A stretch of 64,000 nucleotides of DNA from CALANV01 sp036381615 (GCA_036381615.1 DASVCL010000080.1:3278-67277); one strand, 5' to 3'. Positions 27,392 to 36,151 are shown, numbered from the stretch's first letter. The notes: generated from the sequence alone by a model not told the origin. Translations and numbers: made by a program.

Positions 27392-27655
27392 CTACCGCCA
27401 GCGATCGTTTTCGTTCAGGCGCTGAAAGATGCGCGCCGCGCGTCCTTCATGCGTGGTTTCGGCGTCCACGTCTTCGCTCAAGAACGGCGAATCGTAAGCG
27501 CGTACCAAAGTCTCGGACGCGATCTTCTCAGGTTCGAGCGGTTCGGGCGTCAACGCACTCGCTGGCGTCGAAGCGGGTGGCGTGAAGATCGGAACGGCCG
27601 ATTCGGCGCGGGCAGCACCTGCCGCAAACACCAACACGGCCAGGTATCGGATCAT
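27392..27655 (-). CDS. Small secreted protein, unknown
   Basis: An 87-residue protein with a signal peptide (MIRYLAVLVFAAGAARA) and a short Pro/Thr-rich then acidic mature part ending EGRAARIFQRLNENDRWR. Its ATG overlaps the stop of the glycine-zipper lipoprotein gene by one base (TGATG), so it is the second gene of a two-gene unit. It is convergent with the secreted protein of the LpoB cluster and ends seven bases from it. No family recognised. Confidence 0.6.
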   Translation of the reverse strand: MIRYLAVLVFAAGAARAESAVPIFTPPASTPASALTPEPLEPEKIASETLVRAYDSPFLSEDVDAETTHEGRAARIFQRLNENDRWR

Positions 27656-28104
27656 CACCGGGAAATGTACCAGGCTCCGTTGGGCGCCCGGCAGGCGTAG
27701 GTTGGTTCGCCGCCGGCGCCGGGGCCGACGAAGCGGCATCCGTCAGCGGCAGGCGGCGCGGGCTCGTATACCCTTTCGCGCCGGTAGCTGGGAGGACTCC
27801 AACCCCACTGCGGCCGATAATAGGCCGACGGCCGCGGCACCTGCTGCGAGGGATAGCGTTCGGCATAAAGCGCGTCGGCGCGATCGAGGCTTCGCCCGGC
27901 GGAAGCGCCCAGCCCGGCACCAAGGAGCGTACCCAGCGCGGTAGCCGCCAGTCGACCCGATCCGGACCCGAACTGGGCTCCGGCAACGCCGCCCGCAGCC
28001 GCCCCCACCAGCGCGCCGCCGGATTCTTTGGGGCCGTATTCCGCGCACCCCGTCAGGGCAAGCAGACCGGCAAGAGCACAAACGGTGATCGTTTTCCGCT
28101 TCAT
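27655..28104 (-). CDS. Glycine-zipper lipoprotein
   Basis: A 149-residue lipoprotein with lipobox LTGC (C20). Residues about 28-70 form a glycine-zipper hydrophobic hairpin (GGALVGAAAGGVAGAQFG, LGTLLGAGLGASAGRSLD), as in the 2TM glycine-zipper/OmpA-like lipoprotein families. A Tyr/Pro-rich tail has YYRPQWGWSPPSYRRERVYE and a CRFVGPGAGGEPTYACRAPNG segment that could hold a disulfide. The ATG at 28104 was chosen over one five codons earlier for its lipoprotein signal. It is likely an envelope protein related functionally to the adjacent LpoB cluster. Confidence 0.75.
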   Translation of the reverse strand: MKRKTITVCALAGLLALTGCAEYGPKESGGALVGAAAGGVAGAQFGSGSGRLAATALGTLLGAGLGASAGRSLDRADALYAERYPSQQVPRPSAYYRPQWGWSPPSYRRERVYEPAPPAADGCRFVGPGAGGEPTYACRAPNGAWYISR

Positions 28105-28279
28105 GGCACCCCTGGGCAAGCGTACCTACGAAACTATAAGGCCTGGCTGGCGGCTCGGCAAATATGGCTCCGTTTACGCTTTGGCCCGCCTTCTTCAGAT
28201 CGCCACGAGGTCGTGCCGATCAGGTATCCCGGCGAGAAGGCGACGGACGCCTCAATACGCGGCGCGTCCGCCGGACAGA

Positions 28280-28613
28280 TCGAAGGCCGCGCCGACCGGC
28301 TTCGTGGCCGGTCTCGCGCGGCAGGTGGCCAGGCACAACGTCGTGATCAACAATCTGCTGCCGGGCCCGTTCGCGACGGACCGGCAGATCGACGGTCTGC
28401 GCAAGCTCGCCGCCAGCCGGGCTGGATTACGACAGCTTTGCGAAGGCTCGCATGGCAGAGGTGCCGGTCGGCCGCTTCGGCACGCCGGAGGAATTCGTCG
28501 GTACACCGGAGGAATTCGGCAGGGCCTGCGCCTTTCTTTGCAGTGCCGATGCCGGCTTCATCGTCGGCCAGAACGTGCTGATTGACGGCGGCGCCGTCAA
28601 CGTCACGCTCTAG
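28280..28613 (+). pseudogene. SDR-family oxidoreductase, C-terminal remnant with frameshift
   Basis: The translated DNA gives GFVAGLARQVARHNVVINNLLPGPFATDRQ (part) in one frame and, after a shift near 28425, DYDSFAKARMAEVPVGRFGTPEEF to FIVGQNVLIDGGAVNVTL and a TAG stop in another. Together these are the last third of a short-chain dehydrogenase of the 3-oxoacyl-ACP-reductase type. The N-terminal NAD site and the YxxxK region are gone. The GTPEEF box is duplicated: an imperfect 21-base tandem repeat gives FGTPEEFVGTPEEFG. The remnant has therefore decayed by truncation, frameshift and local duplication. Confidence 0.75.
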
Positions 28614-28640
28614 GCCGGCCGCGGTGCTTGGGCGCGGTCT

Positions 28641-29138
28641 TCAGCGCGCCTGCGAATTGAAGCTCTCACCCCTCGCGGCGCATTCCAACCCGGCGATGTC
28701 GAGCTTGACCATCTTGAGCATCGCCTCGGTCACGCGCTTGACCTTGTCGGGATCCGGGTCGCGCATCAGTTCACCCAACCGCTTGGGTGCGATTTGCCAA
28801 CACAGACCCCAGCGGTCCCGAAGCCAGCCGCATTGCTCGACCGAGCCGCCTTCCTTCAATGCGTTCCAAAGGCGATCGATCTCGGCCTGATCGTCGCATT
28901 CGACGATGATCGAGAAGCTGTGGTTGAACGGATCGAGCGGGCCTGCTTCGATGGCCATATAGCGCTGGTCGCCGAGCGTGAAGGCCGCCATCTTGACGCT
29001 GCCTGCCGGGCCGCTGGGCGTATCGGCGGGAATGGTCGAGGTCCAATCGATCGACGAGCCCGGGATCAGGGACGTATAGAAATGCAGCGCGGCCTCCATG
29101 TCCTTCTCGAACCAGAGGTGTTGCGTAACCTTCATCAT
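28641..29138 (-). CDS. VOC-family protein (PhnB / glyoxalase-like)
   Basis: A 165-residue protein of the vicinal-oxygen-chelate superfamily, PhnB-type subgroup. It shows HLWFEKDMEAALHFYTSLIPGS, FTLGDQRYMAIEAGP, FNHSFSIIVECDDQAEIDRLW (part) and LRDRWGLCWQIAPKRLGEL, the usual order of this family. Function of the group is unassigned. The ATG at 29138 was chosen because AAGGA lies nine bases upstream; another ATG three codons earlier is in frame. The gene is isolated. Confidence 0.85.
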   Translation of the reverse strand: MMKVTQHLWFEKDMEAALHFYTSLIPGSSIDWTSTIPADTPSGPAGSVKMAAFTLGDQRYMAIEAGPLDPFNHSFSIIVECDDQAEIDRLWNALKEGGSVEQCGWLRDRWGLCWQIAPKRLGELMRDPDPDKVKRVTEAMLKMVKLDIAGLECAARGESFNSQAR

Positions 29139-29490
29139 GGTGAACATTCCTTGCCATTCGGATGGGTCGAGGCGGCCTCACGTTGTTTGAGTGCGCCGAG
29201 CAGATCCCGCCCTGGGGCCGCAAGGGCACACAATCCAAGGACGAATCTCGCTTCCGACATGATCATCGAGCTTTTTTCGGGGAGGTGACTGTCGTCCGCT
29301 CGCTCGCTCGATCGATTGCCACGCGCCTCTTGATTCACCCAATGGTGACAGACGTCGCAACGGGTCGGACTCGACCATCACGATGAGATCCGCGACATGA
29401 CCGCGCTTCGACTGCCGTCGAGAAGATCGGACAGACGGGAATGAAGGGACGATCACCGCAGCGATCATCGTCTGGGCCCCCGAGTATCCG
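29139..29490. other. Intergenic region, no supported gene
   Basis: About 350 bases between divergent VOC and MFS genes. Short ORFs here have no conserved character. It should hold the promoters for both; no operator palindrome stands out. Confidence 0.4.
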
Positions 29491-31116
29491 ATGATCGGCC
29501 CGAGCGGAACGCCGTGCGACGAGGGCATCATCCGCGCTGCGGTGCCGGATACGCCCGGCTGCGCCGAACGTGCCAAGCCATGGGTGCTGGCTGCGACCAT
29601 CCTCGGCTCCAGCATGGCATTCATCGATGGCTCGGTCGTCAATGTCGCGCTTCCCGCCATCCAGGCGGAACTGACCGTGTCCCTCCGCGGCGCGCAGTGG
29701 GTCGTCAACGGCTACATGCTCATGCTGGGTGCACTGATCCTGGTCGGCGGCGCGGCTGGCGACCGCTTCGGTCGACGGCGCGTGTTCGCGGTGGGCATTG
29801 TCGTCTTCGCGGTCGCCTCCATCGCCTGCGGGCTCGCGCCGGGTCCCATCGCGCTGATTGCTGCGCGGGCCGTGCAAGGTATCGGCGGCGCGCTGCTGGT
29901 CCCAAACAGCCTGGCCATCATCAGCGCGGCGTTTCCGGAGAAGGAGCGCGGCCGGGCCATCGGCACCTGGGCCGGGTTTTCGGCCCTCACGACTGCCTTG
30001 GGCCCCGTGCTCGGCGGCTGGCTGGTCGACGTCTGGTCGTGGCGGGCGATTTTCCTCGTCAACGTGCCCGTCGCCTTCGCCACGCTCGCCCTCGCATTCT
30101 GGCGCGTGCCGGAGGGCCGCAACGACGGGGATGACGCGGCAGTGGACTGGCAAGGTGGTTTTCTGGTCACGGCCGGACTCGGAACCATCGTCTACGGTCT
30201 GTCCGCCGCATCCGATCTTGGCTGGGCGCACCAGACAGTGGTCGGGTCATTGTTCGCCGGCGCTCTGGTCCTGACCGTGTTCCTTTGGTCCGAAGCACGT
30301 GCGCCGGCACCCATGATGCCGCTCGGCCTGTTCCGGTCATCGGCGTTCGCCGGCGCCAACGCGATGACGCTGCTGCTCTATTTCGCGCTGGGCGGTGCGC
30401 TGTTCTTCCTGCCGTTCAACCTGATCCGGATCCAGGGTTACTCCGCCACGCTCGCCGGCGCCGCCTTCCTCCCGTTCACCCTGATCATGGGCGGGCTGTC
30501 GCGCTGGGCCGGCGGGCTCATCGACCGTTACGGCGCGCGGACGCCGTTGACAGTTGGCCCGGTCGTCACCGCGGCCGGTCTTGCGCTGTTCGCCGTCCCC
30601 GGCATCGGCGGGTCCTACTGGACGACATTCTTCCCTGCGATGGCGGTGCTCGGGCTGGGCATGGCCGTGAGCGTGGCGCCGCTTACCACGACCGTTATGG
30701 GCGCGGTCGATGACCGCCACGCCGGCGTCGCCTCCGGAATCAACAACGCCACCGCTCGGGTCGCCGGGATGCTGGCGGTCGCGCTGCTGGGCGCGGTCGC
30801 CGTCGGCGTGTTCGGCGCGGCGCTCGATGAGCGCCTGGCCGAATTGCAGGTTCCGTCCGAGCTCCGACGCGTCTTGCGGGAAGAAGTGCCGAAGCTCGCC
30901 GAGGCGCAGGTGCCGTCACAGGTTACCGGCGTGGATCGTCAAACGTTGGCGCGGGTCTTGGACGAATCCTTCGTGCGGAGCTTTCGGGTCACGATGCTGG
31001 TCGCGGCCGGTCTGGCACTGCTGAGCGCGTTGTGCGCCGGGCTGACGATCGGTCCAGCGCCTCGGGATTCCAGTCGTCGGCGCAACGACGGCGTTGAGCG
31101 CGGAACCGGAACATGA
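29491..31116 (+). CDS. MFS transporter, DHA2 (EmrB/QacA-type) drug efflux family
   Basis: A 541-residue inner-membrane protein with about 14 hydrophobic helices. MFS motif A is GDRFGRRRVF, helix 1 has SSMAFIDGSVVNVALPAIQ, and motif C-like GPVLGGWLVDVWSWRAIFLVNVPVA (part) marks the DHA2 antiporters. The C-terminal ~70 residues before the last helix form a soluble insert (AELQVPSELRRVLREEVPKLAEAQVP in part), seen in some of these exporters. Substrate is unknown. No adjacent regulator or membrane-fusion protein is present. Confidence 0.9.
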   Translation: MIGPSGTPCDEGIIRAAVPDTPGCAERAKPWVLAATILGSSMAFIDGSVVNVALPAIQAELTVSLRGAQWVVNGYMLMLGALILVGGAAGDRFGRRRVFAVGIVVFAVASIACGLAPGPIALIAARAVQGIGGALLVPNSLAIISAAFPEKERGRAIGTWAGFSALTTALGPVLGGWLVDVWSWRAIFLVNVPVAFATLALAFWRVPEGRNDGDDAAVDWQGGFLVTAGLGTIVYGLSAASDLGWAHQTVVGSLFAGALVLTVFLWSEARAPAPMMPLGLFRSSAFAGANAMTLLLYFALGGALFFLPFNLIRIQGYSATLAGAAFLPFTLIMGGLSRWAGGLIDRYGARTPLTVGPVVTAAGLALFAVPGIGGSYWTTFFPAMAVLGLGMAVSVAPLTTTVMGAVDDRHAGVASGINNATARVAGMLAVALLGAVAVGVFGAALDERLAELQVPSELRRVLREEVPKLAEAQVPSQVTGVDRQTLARVLDESFVRSFRVTMLVAAGLALLSALCAGLTIGPAPRDSSRRRNDGVERGTGT

Positions 31117-31224
31117 GTTCGAATCGATTTCCGCGGGTGGACGATTTGTGGGCACCTGCGGTTTCGCCCCGCCGCCGACGCACATCGTCGAAGCGTCAGA
31201 GTGGCAGCTTCGCAGGCGAGACGG

Positions 31225-32163
31225 CTAGGGCGAGCGTACCTGCGCCGGCACACCGATCGGACATTCGAGTGCGGCACGGTCCCAACCGCCGGTTTCGGCA
31301 GCGGCAAGATAGGTCGTTGATAGGAAGTCGAGCAGCACGGCATCCGGCGCCGCGCTCGCACGGACCGTGTCGTAGGGCAGGACGAATTCACCGAGCTTGG
31401 CATCGAACCAGGCGCCTGGCGTCACCGGCCGGTCACGGAAGCCCGCGGGTTCGGGATAAGCGTAGGCGTAGAAGGCGGCTTCCGGGAACGCATCGTTGCC
31501 CGGCCAGAATCCGGCGCTGCTCACCTCGTGCGAATAGGCTTCGCGCGTGACCGCGTCGGGCAACCCCGGCACGCCACCCGGATGGAGCGGGGCCGTCCGC
31601 CCGGAGAAACGGGTCACAGCGAGATCGAAACTGCCCCAGAAGAAATGGAGCGGACTGGCCTTTCCGAGAAAGCCGGTGCGGAACAGCTTGAAAACGCGAT
31701 CGACCTGGACGAGCGCGCGCCAGAAGCGATGGGCCGCGGCGGCGTCATAGGCGGCGTGGGTGCGATCTTGCGAAAAGGGGATCGGATCGGGCACTTCGTT
31801 CGGCGTCTCATCGATCCTTACTGCGACGCCGATGCCGCCCAGAAGGTCGAGAACCCGACGATAGAAATCGGCGACCGTTTGCGGCTCGAGCGGAATCGTC
31901 CGTTCCTCGCCCCGACTCGTGCGGGCCACGAGGCGATGGCCGATGAAGTCGAACTCGATTTCGAGGATTTCATTGCCGATCGGGATCGGTGACGTGCCAA
32001 GCCCGCGTGCGGTCACGTAGAGCGGGACATGCCAGCCATGATTGAGCCAGGGCGTTTGCTTCAGCCGGACCTTGCCCACGATCTGGGTCCAGAGCTGCAG
32101 GGTTGCGGCTGTGTCGCGCCAGGCCGGATAGCGCAGATCGGGCCAAACGGCAGTGTCACTCAT
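31225..32163 (-). CDS. DUF5996 family protein
   Basis: A 312-residue soluble protein. The opening WPDLRYPAWRDTAATLQLWTQIVGKVRL, followed by NHGWHVPLYVTARGLGTSPIP, a central RVFKLFRTGFLGKASPLHFFWGSFDLAVTRFSGR and late EVSSAGFWPGND (parts of longer stretches) are characteristic of DUF5996. Biochemical role is unknown. It is convergent with the MFS exporter gene, with 108 bases between stops, and stands alone. Confidence 0.88.
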   Translation of the reverse strand: MSDTAVWPDLRYPAWRDTAATLQLWTQIVGKVRLKQTPWLNHGWHVPLYVTARGLGTSPIPIGNEILEIEFDFIGHRLVARTSRGEERTIPLEPQTVADFYRRVLDLLGGIGVAVRIDETPNEVPDPIPFSQDRTHAAYDAAAAHRFWRALVQVDRVFKLFRTGFLGKASPLHFFWGSFDLAVTRFSGRTAPLHPGGVPGLPDAVTREAYSHEVSSAGFWPGNDAFPEAAFYAYAYPEPAGFRDRPVTPGAWFDAKLGEFVLPYDTVRASAAPDAVLLDFLSTTYLAAAETGGWDRAALECPIGVPAQVRSP

Positions 32164-32601
32164 GGAGTTCGTCCTTTCGGAAGCTCGCCTTCATTCGCGC
32201 CGACGTCGCCGGCCGGGAATGCATCAATTGGCCGCGCCGTCTCAGCGTTCCAAACGCCGGCTCGCCGCTTTCGGCCAGCGGCTGATGGATTCGCCGCGCG
32301 TCCAATTCGCGCGGCCCTATCAGCTCGCGTCCTCAATACCGGTGACGATGCGAAGTTAACGGCCCGGTTACCTTAATTTTCCCGATTGAGATCGTCGCGG
32401 GAAACCGGTTGCCTCTCGCGGCACGACCTCGGCCACAGCGCTCGCGATCAATACTACCAACGGTATAGAAAATTGCATCGTCCGTTCACCAGACGTTTAC
32501 AACTGCTACCTAAGGTGAGCGCCGCTCGAGGCGACTGCGCGTTCGCTTATGCGACGCCAGCATCGCTTCTTGCGCCTAATGCACTCTTTGGAGACGCGAG
32601 A
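32164..32601. other. Long intergenic region upstream of the orphan binding protein
   Basis: 438 bases between divergent genes. It is AT-richer around 32360-32520 (GTTAACGGCCCGGTTACC, ACCAACGGTATAGAAAATTG), consistent with promoters. No RNA gene or clear operator is visible. Confidence 0.45.
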
Positions 32602-33330
32602 ATGAGTCGCCGCTTGTTTGTCTTTGCTGCTATCGCCTTTATCGCGGCCGCCGGTTCGGCCGAAGCTGCCAATGTGACCCTTGCCTGCGGCACCGCGCGG
32701 CCGCCGTGGTATCTGCCGGATCAGCCGAGCGTCGAGTTCGAGCTGATGCAGAAGGTCATGGCCTCGAAGGGGCACACGGTCACCTGCAAGAGCATGCCCG
32801 AGAACCGCAGCCTCGAGGAGTTCGCCGCGAAATCCGTCGACGGCATTCTGCGCGTCAACGTGCGCATGGTCGACAAGGATAAGCTGAGCGATCCTTTCGT
32901 GACCTATCAGAACGCGGTGTTCACGCCCGCGGCGAAGAACCTGACCGTCAAGAGCGTGCAGGATCTCAAAGGCGTGACGCTCGCTGCCTTCCAGGGCGCG
33001 ACCAACGCCCTCGGGCCCGATTTCAAAGCGATGATCGAGGGGCATAAGGCCTACCGCGAGGTTGCCGACCGCGAGACGGTCGTCGCGCTGCTGTATGGCG
33101 GCCGTGTGGATGCGGTGGTCCTCGATACGCTCGTCTTTGCCTATTTCAAGAACAAGGTGAAGGACCGCGTCGACATTTCGGCGAAGGTGAACGAGTACCC
33201 GATCTTCACGCCGACCGTCTGGCACGTCGCGTTCCACAATCCGGCGCTGCTGGCTGACTTCAATGCCGGCCTGAAGGCGCTGCGCGACAGCGGCGAGTAC
33301 GATCGCGTGATCGCCAAGTACAAGCAGTAA
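32602..33330 (+). CDS. Orphan periplasmic solute-binding protein, SBP family 3
   Basis: A 242-residue secreted protein with a signal peptide of 22 residues (AAAGSAEA then ANVT). Family 3 features: ACGTARPPWYLPD near the N-terminus, FELMQKVMASKGHTVTCKSM, SVQDLKGVTLAAFQGATNAL and LYGGRVDAVVLDTLVFAY (parts). No ABC permease or ATPase is nearby. It is followed by an intrinsic terminator and then a chemoreceptor gene on the same strand, so it may act as a sensory binding protein rather than in transport (inference). ATG 32602 has TTTGGAG upstream. Confidence 0.85.
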   Translation: MSRRLFVFAAIAFIAAAGSAEAANVTLACGTARPPWYLPDQPSVEFELMQKVMASKGHTVTCKSMPENRSLEEFAAKSVDGILRVNVRMVDKDKLSDPFVTYQNAVFTPAAKNLTVKSVQDLKGVTLAAFQGATNALGPDFKAMIEGHKAYREVADRETVVALLYGGRVDAVVLDTLVFAYFKNKVKDRVDISAKVNEYPIFTPTVWHVAFHNPALLADFNAGLKALRDSGEYDRVIAKYKQ

Positions 33331-33337
33331 CTGTCGT

Positions 33338-33377
33338 GGTGCGCCAGCCCCACGCGGCTGGCGCACCAATCTTTTTT
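33338..33377 (+). terminator. Intrinsic terminator after the solute-binding-protein gene
   Basis: Perfect 12-bp arms GGTGCGCCAGCC / GGCTGGCGCACC with a 6-base loop, followed by AATC and six T's. It starts seven bases after the stop codon and ends 15 bases before the chemoreceptor start, so that gene depends on read-through or on its own promoter. Confidence 0.9.
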
Positions 33378-33392
33378 GGATCGAGGTCACCA

Positions 33393-34931
33393 ATGTCGTT
33401 CCGCAAGCTTCTTGTTGTCGCCGTATCGGCGCTGGTCGTCGTACTTGTTGCCGCCACACTTTTGATCAAGACGTTCATGGCGACCGAGCGGATGGAAGCG
33501 TCGCTCGTCGAACGTGCGGCATTGCTCGCCCGGCTCCAGGCGGCGGCCGTCGCGCCGGCGGTCTGGGATCTCGATACCAAACGAATCGAGGAGTTCCTCG
33601 AAGGCCTGAGTTCCGATCCCGACTTTCAGTCGGCGGAGGTCACGGATCCCTCAGGCAAGACGATGGCCAAGATCGGCGACGCGACCGGCGGCGGCATCGC
33701 CCAGAAGGCCGTCATCGAGCACAAGGAAAACGGTCAAACCAGTCAGATCGGGCATCTTCATCTCACCCTGTCGAAGGCCCGCATCGAGAACCAGATTCGC
33801 TCGGATCTCCTGGAGACTGCCGGTCTTCTCGCCGCCCTTCTCCTCGCCACGGTGGGCGGGCTCGTCCTGCTCCTGCGCCGGCTGATCGCGCCGCTGCTGC
33901 GCCTGGCCGAGGCGATGCGGGCGTTGGCGGCGGGCGATGTCGACGCCGAGATCGTCGGCCTCGGCCGGCGCGACGAGATCGGTGCGATGGCATCGGCGGT
34001 CGCCGTCCTGCGCGAAAGCGAGGTCGAGCGGCGCCAACTCGAGGCGGATCAGGCGGCACTTGCAGCCCGCGCTGAGGCCGACAAGAAGCTCGCCATGAGC
34101 AAGATCGCCGACGAGTTCGAGGCGAGCATCAAGGGCGTCGTGCAGGTCGTGTCCGGCTCGGCCGAAAAGATGGAGGCCGCCGCCAAGAGCATGTCCGAAA
34201 CCGCTGAGCAGACGGCACATCAGTCGGCCGCGGTTGCGGCAGCCTCGGAGCAGGCGTCGAGCAGCGTCCAGACCGTCGCCGCGGCTTCGGAGGAGCTTTC
34301 CAGTTCCATCGCCGAAATCGGGCGGCAGGCGACGGCCTCGGCGAGAATTGCCTCCAAGGCGGTCGAGGAGGCCGAACGTACGAACGCTTCCGTGCAGAGC
34401 CTCGCCGATGCGGCGCAACGGATCGGCGAGGTCGTGAAGCTCATCAACGACATCGCCGGACAGACCAACCTGCTGGCGCTCAACGCGACGATCGAGGCGG
34501 CGCGCGCCGGCGAAGCCGGCAAGGGCTTCGCGGTGGTCGCCAGCGAGGTCAAGACGCTCGCCACCCAGACCGCCAAGGCCACCGAGGACATCGCCGCGCA
34601 AGTCGGCGCGATCCAGAGCGCGACGAAGCAGTCGGTGGAGGCGATCAAGGCGATCACCGGCACGATCGGGCAGATCAGCGAAATCGCGACCACGATCGCG
34701 TCCGCGGTGGAGGAGCAGGGCGCCGCCACGCAGGAGATCGCGCGCAACGTTCAACAGGCAGCCAGGGGCACCGGCGAGGTTTCGACCAATATCGCCGGCG
34801 TCACCCAGGCCGCCGACAAGACGGGCGCGTCCGCCGCGCAGGTTCTGGCATCCGCAGGCGAGCTGTCGCGGCAGGCGGAGTCATTGCGCAAGCAGGTCGA
34901 CACGTTCCTGGCGCAGATCCGCGCCGCGTGA
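33393..34931 (+). CDS. Methyl-accepting chemotaxis protein
   Basis: A 512-residue chemoreceptor. TM1 is at about 7-29 and TM2 at 143-162. A periplasmic domain of ~110 residues between them contains VWDLDTKRIEEFLEGL and FQSAEVTDPSGKTMAKIG, a small Cache-like sensor pattern. HAMP spans about 163-217 (RLIAPLLRLAEAMRALAAGDV). The signalling hairpin shows INDIAGQTNLLALNATIEAA and RAGEAGKGFAVVASEVKTLA, the CheA/CheW contact tip. No CheR/CheB docking pentapeptide is present at the C-terminus. The start at 33393 follows GGATCGAGG. It is paired with the orphan binding protein upstream. Confidence 0.93.
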   Translation: MSFRKLLVVAVSALVVVLVAATLLIKTFMATERMEASLVERAALLARLQAAAVAPAVWDLDTKRIEEFLEGLSSDPDFQSAEVTDPSGKTMAKIGDATGGGIAQKAVIEHKENGQTSQIGHLHLTLSKARIENQIRSDLLETAGLLAALLLATVGGLVLLLRRLIAPLLRLAEAMRALAAGDVDAEIVGLGRRDEIGAMASAVAVLRESEVERRQLEADQAALAARAEADKKLAMSKIADEFEASIKGVVQVVSGSAEKMEAAAKSMSETAEQTAHQSAAVAAASEQASSSVQTVAAASEELSSSIAEIGRQATASARIASKAVEEAERTNASVQSLADAAQRIGEVVKLINDIAGQTNLLALNATIEAARAGEAGKGFAVVASEVKTLATQTAKATEDIAAQVGAIQSATKQSVEAIKAITGTIGQISEIATTIASAVEEQGAATQEIARNVQQAARGTGEVSTNIAGVTQAADKTGASAAQVLASAGELSRQAESLRKQVDTFLAQIRAA

Positions 34932-34938
34932 CATGAAA

Positions 34939-34967
34939 GGGAAGGGATGGTTCCTCCATCCCTTCCC
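34939..34967. terminator. Bidirectional stem-loop between convergent genes
   Basis: Perfect 12-bp arms GGGAAGGGATGG / CCATCCCTTCCC with a 5-base loop, between the chemoreceptor stop and the convergent GntR stop. A short T-run follows on the minus strand; the plus side has only CTT. Confidence 0.65.
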
Positions 34968-35005
34968 CTTCGATTGCGCCGGTCGGCCCATGCCTCGCTA
35001 CGGCA

Positions 35006-36151
35006 TCACGTTCGCGAAGGAAGATGGATGCCGGGATGCGAACGGTCGGAACCGGTCGACTGCTTCGGCGCGGTGCTGCGCGTTGCGGGACCCAGCGGCT
35101 CCAGGTAGGGCAGCGGGTCGGGGTTGAATTCCCGCGCGACGACATCGATGCGCGCGACCGCGCGATCGAGCGATATCCGGAGATGGTCTTCCAGCGCCTT
35201 CGCCGCTTCGGCGATGTGTCCGGCTTCCAATCGCTCGACGACCTTCAGATGCTCGGGCAGGAACGGCTCGATGGGATAGAGGTGCGGCGCCCAGCCGTAG
35301 AGGAAGCTGTGGGCGATCAGCAGTGATTGATAGAGGCGGAGGGCGTCCATCAGCGTGCGGTTGCCGCAGTGGCCGAGAAGGCGGACATGCATCTCCGCTT
35401 CGAGCTCGTCGAGCGCCGCGCCGTCGAGCTCTTCAGCGCGGGCCAGCGCCTCTTCGAGGTGCCGGCGCATGTTCGAGACGAAGCCCGACGGAACCGCCGG
35501 CATGGCGTTCACCAGGGCGACCGGCTCGAGCACCCAGCGCATCTCATAGAGCTCCGCCACATAGTCGGGCGTCAGTGCCGGTGCGTACCAGCGGGACTTG
35601 TCGTCCTTCTTGATGATGCCGCGCTGATGCAGCCGGGCCATCACGTCCCGGGCCACGGTTCGACTGACGCCGTAGTATTTCGCGAGCTCGGCCTCGATCA
35701 CGCGCCAGCTCGCGAAGGAGGTGCGCGCCACGATCCCGGCCTCGACCTCGCTGTAGATACGCTCCCAGCTTGCGGCCGAGGTCAGGCGGATCGGCTCCAC
35801 GGTGCGTGCCGGATCGGGCGGAGCGGCTGGCACGCGTTTCGCTGAACCGCGAACGACATAGCCGTGGCCCTTCGACCGTGTGACGAGGCCTTCCGATTCG
35901 AGTTGTCTCAACGCCTGTCGCGCCGGCGCACGGCTGATGCCGAAATCGCTGGCGACGTGCGACTCCAGCAGCCTAGTGCCCGGCGGGAGGGATCCGTCGG
36001 CGATGCGGGCCGCGAGAATGTCGAAGGCCCGTGCATAGAGCCGGGGCACGGCACCGGAAATCGCCGGGCCGGCCGGCCGTGGGAGTGCCGCGGCGTGGCT
36101 TTCCGGACCTCGCTTCGCCCGGGCTGGTGACCTGGTTCCGTTCGCCGCCAT
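35006..36151 (-). CDS. GntR-family regulator with two winged helices and an FCD domain
   Basis: A 381-residue regulator. The first winged helix (about 38-101) has LYARAFDILAARIADGSLPPG and SRAPARQALRQLESEGLV. A second winged helix (about 128-192) has SEVEAGIVARTSFASWRVIE and SRTVARDVMARLHQRGIIKK (parts). An FCD-type all-helical effector domain (about 195-345) follows, with EMRWVLEPVAL and EMHVRLLGHCGNRTLM. Ordinary FCD regulators have one winged helix and ~230 residues, so the extra domain is unusual. The ATG at 36151 was chosen because the much longer open frame upstream overlaps the divergent SDR gene. It probably controls that operon through the TGTATACA site. Confidence 0.85.
   Translation of the reverse strand: MAANGTRSPARAKRGPESHAAALPRPAGPAISGAVPRLYARAFDILAARIADGSLPPGTRLLESHVASDFGISRAPARQALRQLESEGLVTRSKGHGYVVRGSAKRVPAAPPDPARTVEPIRLTSAASWERIYSEVEAGIVARTSFASWRVIEAELAKYYGVSRTVARDVMARLHQRGIIKKDDKSRWYAPALTPDYVAELYEMRWVLEPVALVNAMPAVPSGFVSNMRRHLEEALARAEELDGAALDELEAEMHVRLLGHCGNRTLMDALRLYQSLLIAHSFLYGWAPHLYPIEPFLPEHLKVVERLEAGHIAEAAKALEDHLRISLDRAVARIDVVAREFNPDPLPYLEPLGPATRSTAPKQSTGSDRSHPGIHLPSRT

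Noticed and set aside
29162..29386. Short plus-strand ORF between the VOC and MFS genes
   Set aside because: No start signal, no conserved pattern, and composition like non-coding shadow frames.
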